Below, in pieces: positions 23,704 through 32,713 of a stretch of DNA of 64,000 nt. This stretch comes from Fundidesulfovibrio agrisoli (lineage in GTDB: Bacteria > Desulfobacterota > Desulfovibrionia > Desulfovibrionales > Desulfovibrionaceae): assembly GCF_022808715.1 (NCBI RefSeq), contig NZ_JAKZKX010000006.1:62001-126000 (forward strand), read 5' to 3'. Made by a program: the position numbers and the translations under genes. Positions within the stretch are counted from its first letter, which is position 1. The number at the start of each line of letters is the position of its first letter. The notes beneath the pieces were generated by a model. The model did no database searches. It was not told the DNA's origin and worked only from the letters and a program-made list of their open reading frames with translations.

Positions 23704-24870
23704 ATGGGCAAAAAGCTGAAGATCGTCATCGGCGGCTATGCTGTCGGTTTCCCCATGGGCGGGCAGGTCTGGATGATGCTGCATTACGCCAAGGGGCTTT
23801 CCCGGCTGGGGCACGAGGTGCTCTTCGTGGAGGACACGGCGGAATGGGCCCTGCCCTTCGACCCCGTGCGCGGGTTCGCCCTGCCCGACTCCACCCACGG
23901 GCGCGGCGTGGTCTCCGAGGCCTTCGAGGGCGCCGGGCTCGCCGGACGCTGGGCCTACAACTCCATGTTCGAGGGCCGTTGCTTCGGCCTTGAACGCGAA
24001 GAGGTGGAGCGCTATTGCGCCCAGGCCGACCTGTTCCTGAACGTCTCCGGCGTGATCCCCCTGCATGAGCATTTCCTGAAGGCCAAGGTCCGCGCCGTCA
24101 TCGACACGGACCCGGTGTTCACCCAGTCCAAGATCGCCAGCGACCCCTGGACCAGGGACTACTACCGGCAGCACGACCTCGTCTTCACCTTCGGGCACAA
24201 CATCCCCACGGGCTCCACCGGGGTGCCCCTCTCCGGCATCGAGTACGTGCCCACCCGCGCCCCGGTGGTGTTGGATCAATGGCGGGAGCGGCCCGGCCCC
24301 GGCCTGGGCTTCACCACCATCGGCAGCTGGGACGCCCAGGGCCGCGACATCGTGCACGACGGCAAAAAGCTCTCCTGGCGCAAGTGCGAGAAGTACGAGC
24401 GGATCATCGACCTGCCCGCCCGCCTCCCCGGCGTGACGCTGGACCTGACCATGAGCTCCATGAAGGAGGACGCCAAGCGCTTCGCCGACCACGGCTGGAA
24501 CGTGAAGGACGCCCTGGTGGTCTCGCGCGACATCCAGGGCTACCGGGATTACATCCGGGGCTCCACGGCGGAGTTCACCGTGGCCAAGGAGCAGAACATC
24601 CAGCTCAGGTCGGGCTGGTTCTCGGACCGTTCCGCCTGCTACCTGGCCTCCGGCCGCCCCGTGATCGTGGAGGACACGGGCTTCGGCACCTACCTGCCCG
24701 TGGGCGAGGGCCTGCTGGCCTACGAGGGTGCGGAGGAGGCCAAGGGCGCCATCGAATCCGTGCTGGCCGACTATCCGAGGCATCGCGCCGCTGCCAGGAA
24801 GATAGCCGAGGAGTTCTTCGATTCCGACAAGATTCTGGTCGAGCTGCTCAAGGCCGCCGGGCTTGCCTGA
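23704..24870 (+). CDS. Glycosyltransferase-like protein (GT-B type)
   Basis: A 388-residue protein resembling the C-terminal sugar-nucleotide half of GT-B enzymes. The N-terminus KIVIGGYAVGFPMGGQVWMM and LHYAKGLSRLGHEVLFVED is a Rossmann-like first strand and helix. The C-terminal RSGWFSDRSACYLASGRPVIVEDTG is the donor-site region, where the family usually has an E/D-x-x-A-x-G-x-P-V motif. ATG 23704 is preferred: AGGAG is 10 bases upstream, against 1 base for ATG 23695. It stands alone between a CII-like gene and an ABC operon, so acceptor and donor are unknown. Confidence 0.65.
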   Translation: MGKKLKIVIGGYAVGFPMGGQVWMMLHYAKGLSRLGHEVLFVEDTAEWALPFDPVRGFALPDSTHGRGVVSEAFEGAGLAGRWAYNSMFEGRCFGLEREEVERYCAQADLFLNVSGVIPLHEHFLKAKVRAVIDTDPVFTQSKIASDPWTRDYYRQHDLVFTFGHNIPTGSTGVPLSGIEYVPTRAPVVLDQWRERPGPGLGFTTIGSWDAQGRDIVHDGKKLSWRKCEKYERIIDLPARLPGVTLDLTMSSMKEDAKRFADHGWNVKDALVVSRDIQGYRDYIRGSTAEFTVAKEQNIQLRSGWFSDRSACYLASGRPVIVEDTGFGTYLPVGEGLLAYEGAEEAKGAIESVLADYPRHRAAARKIAEEFFDSDKILVELLKAAGLA

Positions 24871-24894
24871 GCACCGCGCCTCCCAAGGACGCGA

Positions 24895-24926
24895 AACCCC
24901 GCCAGGGCATGCCCTGGCGGGGTTTT
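24895..24926. terminator. Bidirectional terminator
   Basis: A 30-base perfect palindrome (AACCCCGCCAGGGC, centre AT, complement) with a T-run on the plus strand and AAAACCCC context on the other. It lies between the convergent glycosyltransferase and ABC ATPase genes. Confidence 0.85.
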
Positions 24927-24959
24927 CCATTTCTTGTCCGGCCCGGCGAACCGTTTCGT

Positions 24960-25679
<720 letters not shown>

Positions 25680-25688
25680 GAGAGCCTC

Positions 25689-26849
25689 CTACAGCATCAC
25701 CAGCGCCTGGCTGGGGTCGGTGTTGGCGGCCTTCCAGGCCGGAATCACGGAAGACAGGCAGGAGATCACGGCCACGCCCGCCAGGGTCACGCCCAGATGC
25801 CACCATTCCATGTGCATGGTGGCCTCCTTGCCGAGCTCCAGCATGTCCATCACGGAGTGGCTCACGCCGAACCCGCCCAGGAACCCGGCGACGCCCGCGC
25901 CCATGCCGATGGCCAGGGCCTCCAGGCAGAAGATGGAGAACACGCTCCCCCGGGAGTAGCCCAGGGAGCGCAGCACGCCGATCTCGTGCTTGCGCTCGTT
26001 GACCGAGGCCAGGAGCGACAGCGCGATCATGAAGCAGGCCGTGAGCAGCAGGATCACGCTGACGATGAGCGCCAGGTGCTGCACGAAGTGCACGGTGTAC
26101 ATGCGGGCCTTGACGATCTTCTGCATGGCCACGATGTCCACGTCGGGGATCTTCTGCTGGATTTGGGTCACGATCTCGTCGATGGGGCAGCCCGAGCACA
26201 GCGCGGCCACTTCGGCGAAGTGGATCTGGCCGGGCTTGCCCATGGCGGCCTGAAGGTCCTCGATGCCGGCGAAGAGCACGTTGTCGTCCTCGGAGCCGGT
26301 GGGGGTCAGCAGGCCGGACACGGTGAAGTCGCGCCCCTGAACCCCGAAGCGGTCGCCCACTTTCAGGCCCAGGGTCGCAGCCGCGCGGGAGCCAACCAGC
26401 ACCTCGCCCGGAGCCTCGGGGGTCTTGCCCTCGAAGCCCCAGTAGTTCTTGATCATGAGCTCCTCGGGCCAGTCCACGCCGATGATGGCCGCGTGCTGCC
26501 CCTTGACCTCGGTCAGGGCGATGAACTTGGGGGCCACGGCCGCGATGCGCTCGTGCAACTCGATGGTGCGGACCTTGTCCACCTGCTCGCGGGTGAGGCT
26601 TTTGACGTCCACCGAGACGTTGCCCAGGCTGAACCCGCCGTAGCCCACGGCCAGGGTGTCCACTTTGGGCTGGAGCAGGATGTTGGCCCCGTAGGCGGTG
26701 AGCTTCTTCTCCATGGAGTCGCCCACGGCTTTGGACACGTAGTTGAGCGCCACCACGGAGCAGATGCCCGCGGCGAAGACCACGGTGAGCAGCGCGGTGC
26801 GCATGGCCTTGCGGCGCAGGGTGCGCAGGGGCAGGGTGAGCAGGTTCAC
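25689..26849 (-). CDS. FtsX-type ABC transporter permease
   Basis: A 386-residue permease with the MacB layout: one N-terminal membrane segment (about 15-38), a large periplasmic domain (about 40-255) and three C-terminal segments (about 260-285, 308-345 and 355-375). VNERKHEIGVLRSLGYSRGSVFSIF is the conserved coupling helix. The periplasmic domain has a Cys pair in LCSGCPIDEIV, possibly metal- or redox-related. The operon order DUF2318-permease-ATPase recalls the iron-uptake-linked p19 loci of Epsilonproteobacteria, although no p19 or FTR1 gene is present here, so the substrate remains open. Confidence 0.85.
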   Translation of the reverse strand: MNLLTLPLRTLRRKAMRTALLTVVFAAGICSVVALNYVSKAVGDSMEKKLTAYGANILLQPKVDTLAVGYGGFSLGNVSVDVKSLTREQVDKVRTIELHERIAAVAPKFIALTEVKGQHAAIIGVDWPEELMIKNYWGFEGKTPEAPGEVLVGSRAAATLGLKVGDRFGVQGRDFTVSGLLTPTGSEDDNVLFAGIEDLQAAMGKPGQIHFAEVAALCSGCPIDEIVTQIQQKIPDVDIVAMQKIVKARMYTVHFVQHLALIVSVILLLTACFMIALSLLASVNERKHEIGVLRSLGYSRGSVFSIFCLEALAIGMGAGVAGFLGGFGVSHSVMDMLELGKEATMHMEWWHLGVTLAGVAVISCLSSVIPAWKAANTDPSQALVML

Positions 26850-26862
26850 GGGCTCTCCTTCG

Positions 26863-27267
26863 CTATTTGAAGTATTTGACGCCCTGGGCCAGGTCGGACT
26901 TCTGGATCACCACCTTGTCGCCCTCCACCTTGTTGGGCAGGGGGTGCGGGTTGCAGCCGCCCTTGACCATGCCCACGCGGCTCACGTGGAACTTCTGCCC
27001 GCAGTTGACGCAGACCATCACGTCGCCGGACTGCTTGTAGCCCTTCTTCTCGGGGAAGCAGACGTCGCAGGCGTCCAGGGCGGAGCGCACGGTGCCGTCC
27101 GGGGCCTTTATCACGAAGTACTTCACGGTGACGCCGTCCACGTCGAGCTTGTAGAACTTGGCGCTGTCGCTCACGTCGGAGAGCGGGATGCTGACCGTGT
27201 CGTCGGCGGCGCGGGCGGCGGGGGCCAGGGCCAGAAGCAGGAGCAGGGGAAGAAGGATGCGTTTCAC
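26863..27267 (-). CDS. DUF2318 periplasmic Cys-rich protein
   Basis: A 134-residue exported protein with a signal peptide (MKRILLPLLLLLALAPAARA, cut after ARA). The mature part has two CxxC motifs, DACDVCFPEKKGY and MVCVNCGQKF, the DUF2318 hallmark, plus a later KGGCNPHPLP. KFYKLDVDGVTVKYFVIKAPDG is the N-terminal beta block of the family. It is the first gene of a three-gene ABC transporter operon (13 bases before the permease). A metal- or Fe-S-related role is likely from family context but unproven. Confidence 0.82.
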   Translation of the reverse strand: MKRILLPLLLLLALAPAARAADDTVSIPLSDVSDSAKFYKLDVDGVTVKYFVIKAPDGTVRSALDACDVCFPEKKGYKQSGDVMVCVNCGQKFHVSRVGMVKGGCNPHPLPNKVEGDKVVIQKSDLAQGVKYFK

Positions 27268-27658
27268 GAAGGATACCTCTCAGTAAAGGATTTGCGCGAC
27301 GACCGGTTGCTGTGGCCCGGCCTGTGAACGTCGGTGAAGCAAATGGATAACCATTCCTTGTTCACAGTCAAAACGGACAAGATTAAGCAGGATTTGTGCC
27401 TGTTGTTAACCGCTTGGAATCACAGCACGTGATTTGGGTGGCGGCGTCCGCATGTGCAATAACCTGCACAAGGATGGCCCTTGTGCAAAGTGGCAGCCCG
27501 CAGGGGGGGAGACGCCCGGAAAATAAGTTGGCCGTTGTGCGGCGGCCCCAGGTGCGATATTGATGCGCGCAAGGAATTGCCGCTCTTCGAGTTGCCGGAG
27601 GTGCGGTTCGTGCCGCACCGCTGGATTGCAAACCATCGCCGCGTGAAGGAGCTTTCCG
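27268..27658. other. Divergent 391-base intergenic region
   Basis: This region separates the DUF2318 operon (minus) from a membrane-anchored protein gene (plus). It contains no plausible gene. It holds the palindrome TGTGCA-N6-TGCACA (27453-27470) with another TGTGCA at 27482-27487, and a loose sigma-54-like sequence TTGGCCGTTGTGCGGC from 27528. GCACGTGATTTG lies at 27425-27436. Confidence 0.5.
27453..27470. promoter_or_regulatory. Palindrome TGTGCA-N6-TGCACA
   Basis: Two perfect 6-base arms with a 6-base spacer, the same arms and spacing as the site at 34884-34901 upstream of the sigma-54 promoter of the ZraP-like locus. A third half-site (TGTGCA) follows at 27482-27487. It is likely a binding site for a dimeric regulator; which one is not shown by the sequence. 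Confidence 0.5.
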
Positions 27659-28141
27659 ATGAAAAAGGCGTTGATGATCCTGGGTGGGTTGTTCCTGGCG
27701 GCGATCGTGTTGGTTGGCGCGTTCTTCGTCTACATGGCAGTGGTGGGGCCGGGGCTGGACCAGGAGAGCAAGGCCTACGTCATGGAGACCGTGCCGGTGC
27801 TCTGTTCCGCATTTGATCTGGAGACCTTCAAGAAACACTCCAGCCCAGAGCTCCTGAAAGCCGCCTCTCCCGAGGAACTGGCCAAGATCTTGAGCTGGTT
27901 CAAGCGGCTTGGCCAATTCGGGCGGATCGTGGACGTGACGGGGGACTCCAATGTTTCCTTCATGCTCGGGAGCGGGAAGGTCGTTACTGCAAAATACAGG
28001 GCCAAGGTTGAGTTCGAGACAGGCCCCGCGACCATCCAGATCGTGCTCGTAAAGCGTGACGACGGCTGGAGATACAGGCTCTTCACGATCAACTCCATGG
28101 CGCTCATGCCGGGTCAGGCCCCGGCCCCTCCCGCCTCCTGA
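27659..28141 (+). CDS. Hypothetical membrane-anchored protein
   Basis: A 160-residue protein with one N-terminal membrane helix (residues 5-29, MILGGLFLAAIVLVGAFFVYMAVV) and an exported domain of about 125 residues. That part has alternating helix (TFKKHSSPELLKAASPEEL) and beta strands (AKYRAKVEFETGPATIQIVL), resembling small NTF2-like or DUF4864-type folds, but I cannot name a family. AAGGAG lies 8 bases before the ATG. It is preceded by the palindrome region described separately and followed, 139 bases on, by gltX. Confidence 0.65.
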   Translation: MKKALMILGGLFLAAIVLVGAFFVYMAVVGPGLDQESKAYVMETVPVLCSAFDLETFKKHSSPELLKAASPEELAKILSWFKRLGQFGRIVDVTGDSNVSFMLGSGKVVTAKYRAKVEFETGPATIQIVLVKRDDGWRYRLFTINSMALMPGQAPAPPAS

Positions 28142-28280
28142 GCCTGGCGGCCTTATTGCCGCCCGCTCCCTTCGTTGACATCCGCCCACTGAAAGGCTTA
28201 CCAGCCAGCCACCCAAATTTTGGCAATCACGGGCCTTTGCGCTGGGCTTTTCCCCGCATCGCGCCCGATCTGGAGGCTCC

Positions 28281-29663
28281 ATGAGCATCGTCACCCGTTT
28301 CGCCCCCAGCCCCACCGGCCAGTTGCACATCGGCGGCGCTCGCACGGCCATTTTCAGTTGGCTTCTGGCCCGCCAGGCTGGCGGCCGGTTCGTGCTGCGC
28401 ATCGAGGACACCGACACCGTCCGCTCCCAGGCCGCCTACACCGAGGGCATCCTGGCCTCCATGAAGTGGCTCGGCCTGGATTGGGACGACGAGCCCATCT
28501 ACCAGACCCAGCGCTTCGACATTTACAACAAGTTCATCGACTCCATGATCGAGAACGGCACGGCCTACTGGTGCTCCTGCACGCCCGAAGAGGTGGAGGC
28601 CATGCGCGAGGCCGCCCGCGCGGGCGGCACCAAGCCCAAGTACGACGGCCGCTGCCGCGAGCGCGGCCTGGGGCCCGGCCCCGGGCGCGTGGTGCGCCTC
28701 AAGGCCCCCCTGGCGGGCACCACCATCATGGACGACCTGGTGCACGGCCCCGTGGCCTTCGACAACGCCGAGCTGGACGACATGATCCTGCGCCGCTCCG
28801 ACAACACGCCCACCTACAACCTGGCCGTGGTGGTGGACGACGCCACCATGGGCATCACCCACGTGATCCGGGGCGACGACCACATCAACAACACCCCCAA
28901 GCAGATCATGATCTACAACGCCCTGGGCTTCCCCCTGCCCAAGTTCGGGCACGTGCCCATGATCCTGGGGCCGGACAAGAAGAAGCTCTCCAAGCGTCAC
29001 GGCGCCACCGCCGTCTACGAATACGAGGCCCAGGGCATCCTGCCAGAGGCCATGCTCAACTGCCTGGTGCGCCTGGGCTGGTCCTTCGGGGATCAGGAGA
29101 TCTTCAGCCGCGAGGAGCTGTTGCAGCACTTCTCCATCGGCAGCCTGGGCAAGTCCGCCTCGGTGTTCGACAACGAGAAGCTGCTCTGGCTCAACCAGCA
29201 CTACATCAAGGAGGCCGACCTGGACCGCCTGGCCGGGCTGCTGGCCGCGATCCTGGGCGAGAGGGGCCATGCGGGGCTGGATGCCGGATATTTGAAGGCG
29301 TTCATCCCGCTGTTGCAGCCGCGCTCCCGCACCATGGTGGAGATGGCCGACCAGGCCGAGATGTTCGTGGCCGACGAGCCCGCCCTGGACGAAGCCGCAG
29401 CCGCCAAGTTCCTCACGGAGGAGACCAAGCCCCACCTGGCCGAGATCGCCAGGATCTTCGAGGCGGCGGACGACTTCCAGCAGGAGCCCCTGGAGGCCGC
29501 AGTGAAGGCGTATCTGGATGCCAAGGAACTGAAGTTCAAGCTGGTCGCCCAGCCCCTGCGCGTGGCCCTCACCGGCAGAACCGCCAGCCCCGGCCTGTTC
29601 GAGATGGTGGAGGCCATGGGCAAGGAGCGGGTGCTGAAGCGGCTCAAGAGGGTGGCGGGGTAG
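28281..29663 (+). CDS. gltX: Glutamyl-tRNA synthetase
   Basis: A 460-residue class I synthetase charging tRNA-Glu. APSPTGQLHIGGARTAIF is the HIGH region, RIEDTDTVRS follows, and KKLSKRHGATAV is the KMSKS loop. The C-terminal anticodon-binding half (about 310-460) ends with ALTGRTASPGLFEMVEAMG, as usual. GGAGG precedes the ATG. Length is normal and the gene has its own terminator. Confidence 0.97.
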   Translation: MSIVTRFAPSPTGQLHIGGARTAIFSWLLARQAGGRFVLRIEDTDTVRSQAAYTEGILASMKWLGLDWDDEPIYQTQRFDIYNKFIDSMIENGTAYWCSCTPEEVEAMREAARAGGTKPKYDGRCRERGLGPGPGRVVRLKAPLAGTTIMDDLVHGPVAFDNAELDDMILRRSDNTPTYNLAVVVDDATMGITHVIRGDDHINNTPKQIMIYNALGFPLPKFGHVPMILGPDKKKLSKRHGATAVYEYEAQGILPEAMLNCLVRLGWSFGDQEIFSREELLQHFSIGSLGKSASVFDNEKLLWLNQHYIKEADLDRLAGLLAAILGERGHAGLDAGYLKAFIPLLQPRSRTMVEMADQAEMFVADEPALDEAAAAKFLTEETKPHLAEIARIFEAADDFQQEPLEAAVKAYLDAKELKFKLVAQPLRVALTGRTASPGLFEMVEAMGKERVLKRLKRVAG

Positions 29664-29711
29664 CGCGTTCGGGGCTGATGCCCGGAGCGTTACTAGACGT
29701 AAGAATGAAGG

Positions 29712-29743
29712 GCCGGAGCGGCGAAAGCTGCTCCGGCTTTTTT
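29712..29743 (+). terminator. gltX terminator
   Basis: Stem GCCGGAGC / GCTCCGGC (29712-29719 and 29730-29737) followed by TTTTTT. Confidence 0.85.
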
Positions 29744-29813
29744 CTTCGACATTCGATGTGGACATATATAATCCTCAACCAACGGTGCTTGTCAGAATTG
29801 ATGAGGAGGGAAT

Positions 29814-30359
29814 ATGTCTAATGATGTTTTTTATTATGATTTTAAAGAGCTAGAAGAAGTAGATGAAGAAGGGTTAAAGAGATTTATTTCGACGTGCGGG
29901 AAAAAGAGATTGCAAAGCATCACTGTTCTCGACCTGGCTTATTTCGATGGACTGTCGACTAACGGCGTCTATATGTTTTTTGATTCCAATGACAATGTTA
30001 TCTATGTCGGAAAATGTACGGGAAGATGTTTTGTGGAAAGGATACCGTCGCATTTTGATATTAGATGTGAACATAATATGTTTGGAACTCTCATGAATAA
30101 ATACGTGGCTGTGAACGGTGTCTCAGTACAGTGTGCTTTGAAAAGTGCTCGAGAGTTCTCGTTGACCGTCTTGTGTTGCGACATAAATTTGAATATAAAA
30201 GAAATTGAGCGCTATATGCAACATGTTCTGCGTCCAGCTTTAAACAGCATTAAAAGTAAAAGTCCTTTCAAACATTATACAACGCTCGGGGCAGTGGCCA
30301 ATGTTCCAAAATCTGAGGAGGGTGCGATTAATAAACCAAGTGCAAAAAAGTCGAAGTGA
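29814..30359 (+). CDS. GIY-YIG-like nuclease, AT-rich orphan
   Basis: A 181-residue protein with GIY-YIG features: NGVYMFFDSNDNVIYVGKC (GVY in place of GIY, and YVG), an Arg downstream in RCFVERIPSHFD, and a Glu-helix ending in Asn (EIERYMQHVLRPALN), the expected metal-binding Glu and Asn. AGGAGG precedes the ATG. The gene is much poorer in GC than its neighbours: bases 29821-29880 contain 16 G or C of 60. It stands alone between gltX and a phosphodiesterase gene, with no intron or restriction partner visible. It looks horizontally acquired; it could be a homing or restriction-type nuclease. Confidence 0.65.
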   Translation: MSNDVFYYDFKELEEVDEEGLKRFISTCGKKRLQSITVLDLAYFDGLSTNGVYMFFDSNDNVIYVGKCTGRCFVERIPSHFDIRCEHNMFGTLMNKYVAVNGVSVQCALKSAREFSLTVLCCDINLNIKEIERYMQHVLRPALNSIKSKSPFKHYTTLGAVANVPKSEEGAINKPSAKKSK

Positions 30360-30458
30360 AGTTCGTTTAGCCCAATCTTGAATTCTGAGATTGTACAAGC
30401 CAGTGATGGTATGCGTCGTGACAGGTTGCCAGTCTGTATGAGGGCACAGGCTACCGCC

Positions 30459-31223
30459 TCAATCCTCCCCTTCTTCCACCCCAGTCGCTCCGCCCTCGGG
30501 GCGAACCTCCTCATAGATCGCATTGAACCCATGCTCCGCGCAGAATTTCCTTCGCTCCCGGCTTCGAGCCGTCCAGACCAGCACCGGCATCCTCTCCCGA
30601 ACCTTCATGAGCCAGTTGAGCCGCCAGCCCGCGAGCATGGTGATGTCCACGGCCGCGAAGTGCGGCTGAGTCACTGCGTTGAGCAGCATGTTGCGGTAGG
30701 CGAAGCTCCTGAGCGGGTGCTTCGCGGATTTGTCCGCATAATCGTAGACCAACTGCCCGCGCAGGAAGTTCGGCCTGTGCCGCCTGAACCACAGCACCGA
30801 GAGCGGGTTGAAGGCCTGCACCGCGAACGGGCAGCCGTAGCCGTCCAGCAGGGCGGCCACGCGCCCCTCCAGTTGTCCCGGAGGGCCGTCGCCCTTGATC
30901 TCCACCAGCAGGGGCGAGCGCCCGGCCACAAGCTCGAGAACCTCGGAGAACAGGGGGATGGTGTCGCCCGTGCCGAACAGCCCGTAGCCGGAAATCTCCG
31001 CGTAGGGGCGCTCGCGCAACAACCCGTCCACCCCGCAGGCCCGCGTGAGCCCCTTGTCGTGGAAGGCCACCACCCGGCCGTCCCCGGTCAGGCGCACGTC
31101 CAGTTCAATGGGTATGCCGGACCCGGCGCAGCGCTCGAAAGCCGTGAGCGAGTTCTCGGCCACGCTCACGTTGTCGTGCAGGCCCCGGTGGGCGATGGGG
31201 GTGTCTCTCAGCCAATCCGGCAT
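30459..31223 (-). CDS. Glycerophosphodiester phosphodiesterase
   Basis: A 254-residue TIM-barrel enzyme hydrolysing glycerophosphodiesters to glycerol-3-phosphate and an alcohol. IAHRGLHDNVSVAENSLTAF holds the HR and E-N catalytic pair, ELDVRLTGDGRVVAFHD the E-x-D metal ligands and second His, and LLVEIKG the next Glu. There is no signal peptide, so it is cytoplasmic. The start at 31223 has AAGGA upstream; a longer reading adds low-complexity sequence. The end of the protein, VRPEGGATGVEEGED, is unusually acidic. Confidence 0.9.
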   Translation of the reverse strand: MPDWLRDTPIAHRGLHDNVSVAENSLTAFERCAGSGIPIELDVRLTGDGRVVAFHDKGLTRACGVDGLLRERPYAEISGYGLFGTGDTIPLFSEVLELVAGRSPLLVEIKGDGPPGQLEGRVAALLDGYGCPFAVQAFNPLSVLWFRRHRPNFLRGQLVYDYADKSAKHPLRSFAYRNMLLNAVTQPHFAAVDITMLAGWRLNWLMKVRERMPVLVWTARSRERRKFCAEHGFNAIYEEVRPEGGATGVEEGED

Positions 31224-31415
31224 GGATGGGGTTCCTTTCAGGTCCGGCGCAGTGGGGCCGTGCTGGCGGTTCCAACTGCGCTCCGCAGGCCAGGGCAGGG
31301 AGAATGCAACAGGGCTGCCCTCACGGCAACGCCGAAGTGACGGCAATGTCGGAGCGCGACCCTTCGCGTCTTTGGCGCAACCTGGCCATAAGGCGATACG
31401 GCGGGGCGGAGGCCG

Positions 31416-31450
31416 CAAAAAAGGCCGGCACGCTCGCGCGCGCCGGCCTT
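31416..31450 (-). terminator. Terminator after DUF1566 gene
   Basis: Stem AAGGCCGGC / GCCGGCCTT (31421-31429 and 31442-31450), followed on the minus strand by TTTTTTGCGG. Confidence 0.8.
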
Positions 31451-31472
31451 GTTTCGTCGAATCGTGCGGATC

Positions 31473-32519
31473 CTACTGGTTCAACAGGATCACCAGCACC
31501 CCGGGTACGCCGGGCAAGGGGAGGCCGCCGCGCACGCAGCGGGAGTAGAGCGTTGCGGTCTTCCATTCGACCTTGGAAATACTCCATATCGGCTGTGAGC
31601 CTTGGGTGAAATCCCCGCGCCAGGCCGTGGGGCTGTATCCGCCTGACGTGCTGCTCCATATCGGAGTGGCAGTGTCAAAAACGGGGTTCAGAGTCGGGTT
31701 GGTGAGGCTGAAATTCGCGAGACTCAGCAATTCCCTCTGGTTCGGCAGCCGCCAGTCCTTGAAGCCGCCGGTGGTACGGGTGGAGCAATAATTCAGGGCG
31801 GTCTCCCAGTCCGAGGCGCTGGCGCTGGCCGCCTTTTCCCAGACTAAGCCCGTGGAAGCGTCGCTGACCGTTCCGTTGCCCTTGTCGGTCAGGTTGGGTC
31901 CGGGCAGGGCCGTGCCGGACACGCAACGTACGCTATAGGCGTCGGTTTTGGCTTTGTGGTCTGGAGTGCCGGAGGAATAGTCGACGGTCCAGGCTTCGCC
32001 GGTTGCTCCGGCCATCGAGGTCGAGGACCAATAGGGTGCGCCGTCGGGATCGGGGCCAGGCAGGGTGGTGGCCCAGTTGTATGGGCCGTAGTTCACGATG
32101 CTCAGCAATTCCTGCTCCGTCGGCAGCCGCCATCCCGACACGCTTCCCAGGCTCAGGTTCTGGCAGGCCGTCACGGCCTCGTCCCAGGTTCTGCCGTCAA
32201 CGCCGCTGGCTCCGGCGGTCTGCCAGGTCAGGCCGGTGATTTGATCCTTGGCGGTGCCGTTGCCGTTATCCAGGTATCTGGGCTGTGCCCCGCGGAAGTT
32301 GCCGTCCTGCCCGTAGAAAGGCATGCCGCGCGCGGGGCAGGGGATTGCGGATTCAGAGGTGTCGAAGCACTGGGTCAGACCGGTGTCTGGCAGGGTGTAG
32401 GCCCGTGCGGGAACGGACGCGAACACGAAAAGGGAAGTCGCCAGTATGCCCGTCAGCAGGAGGAATGGGAGGTGGAGGGGCGAACAAGGCTGGCTCTGAT
32501 TCCGCGCGATACTGCTCAT
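31473..32519 (-). CDS. Secreted DUF1566 (Lcl) repeat protein
   Basis: A 348-residue protein with a signal peptide (hydrophobic LPFLLLTGILATSLFVFASV, then PARA) and two DUF1566/Lcl-type domains. Each has the pattern D-n-G-n-G-T-x-x-D-x-x-T-G-L-x-W, a W-x-x-A-x-x-x-C block, and G-x-x-D/G-W-R-L-P-x-x-x-E-L-L-S: WRLPTEQELLSIV in the first and WRLPNQRELLSLA in the second. These are surface or secreted carbohydrate- or matrix-interaction type domains; the function is not established. The start at 32519 is chosen because the signal peptide follows it; an in-frame extension upstream is AT-rich non-coding DNA. Confidence 0.82.
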   Translation of the reverse strand: MSSIARNQSQPCSPLHLPFLLLTGILATSLFVFASVPARAYTLPDTGLTQCFDTSESAIPCPARGMPFYGQDGNFRGAQPRYLDNGNGTAKDQITGLTWQTAGASGVDGRTWDEAVTACQNLSLGSVSGWRLPTEQELLSIVNYGPYNWATTLPGPDPDGAPYWSSTSMAGATGEAWTVDYSSGTPDHKAKTDAYSVRCVSGTALPGPNLTDKGNGTVSDASTGLVWEKAASASASDWETALNYCSTRTTGGFKDWRLPNQRELLSLANFSLTNPTLNPVFDTATPIWSSTSGGYSPTAWRGDFTQGSQPIWSISKVEWKTATLYSRCVRGGLPLPGVPGVLVILLNQ

Positions 32520-32650
32520 ACTTGGCTCCAGAGGTTGCTGCGTGGCAAAAAATATAATCTTGTTGCCCCCGGGAGGCAAATCATAATAAAATGCAAAATT
32601 TCGATTCCGCACGGGCCGGGTGCGGCCGGCCATCCGTCTGTAAGGACAAC

Positions 32651-32685
32651 AAAAAAGCCCCGAAACCAGAGTTTCGGGGCTTTTT
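32651..32685. terminator. Terminator after gmd
   Basis: Stem AAAAGCCCCGAAAC / GTTTCGGGGCTTTT with loop CAGA, with T-runs on both strands. On the minus strand it ends the gmd pair. Confidence 0.9.
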
Positions 32686-32713
32686 CACGAACATTAATTT
32701 CTCTTCATGAACA

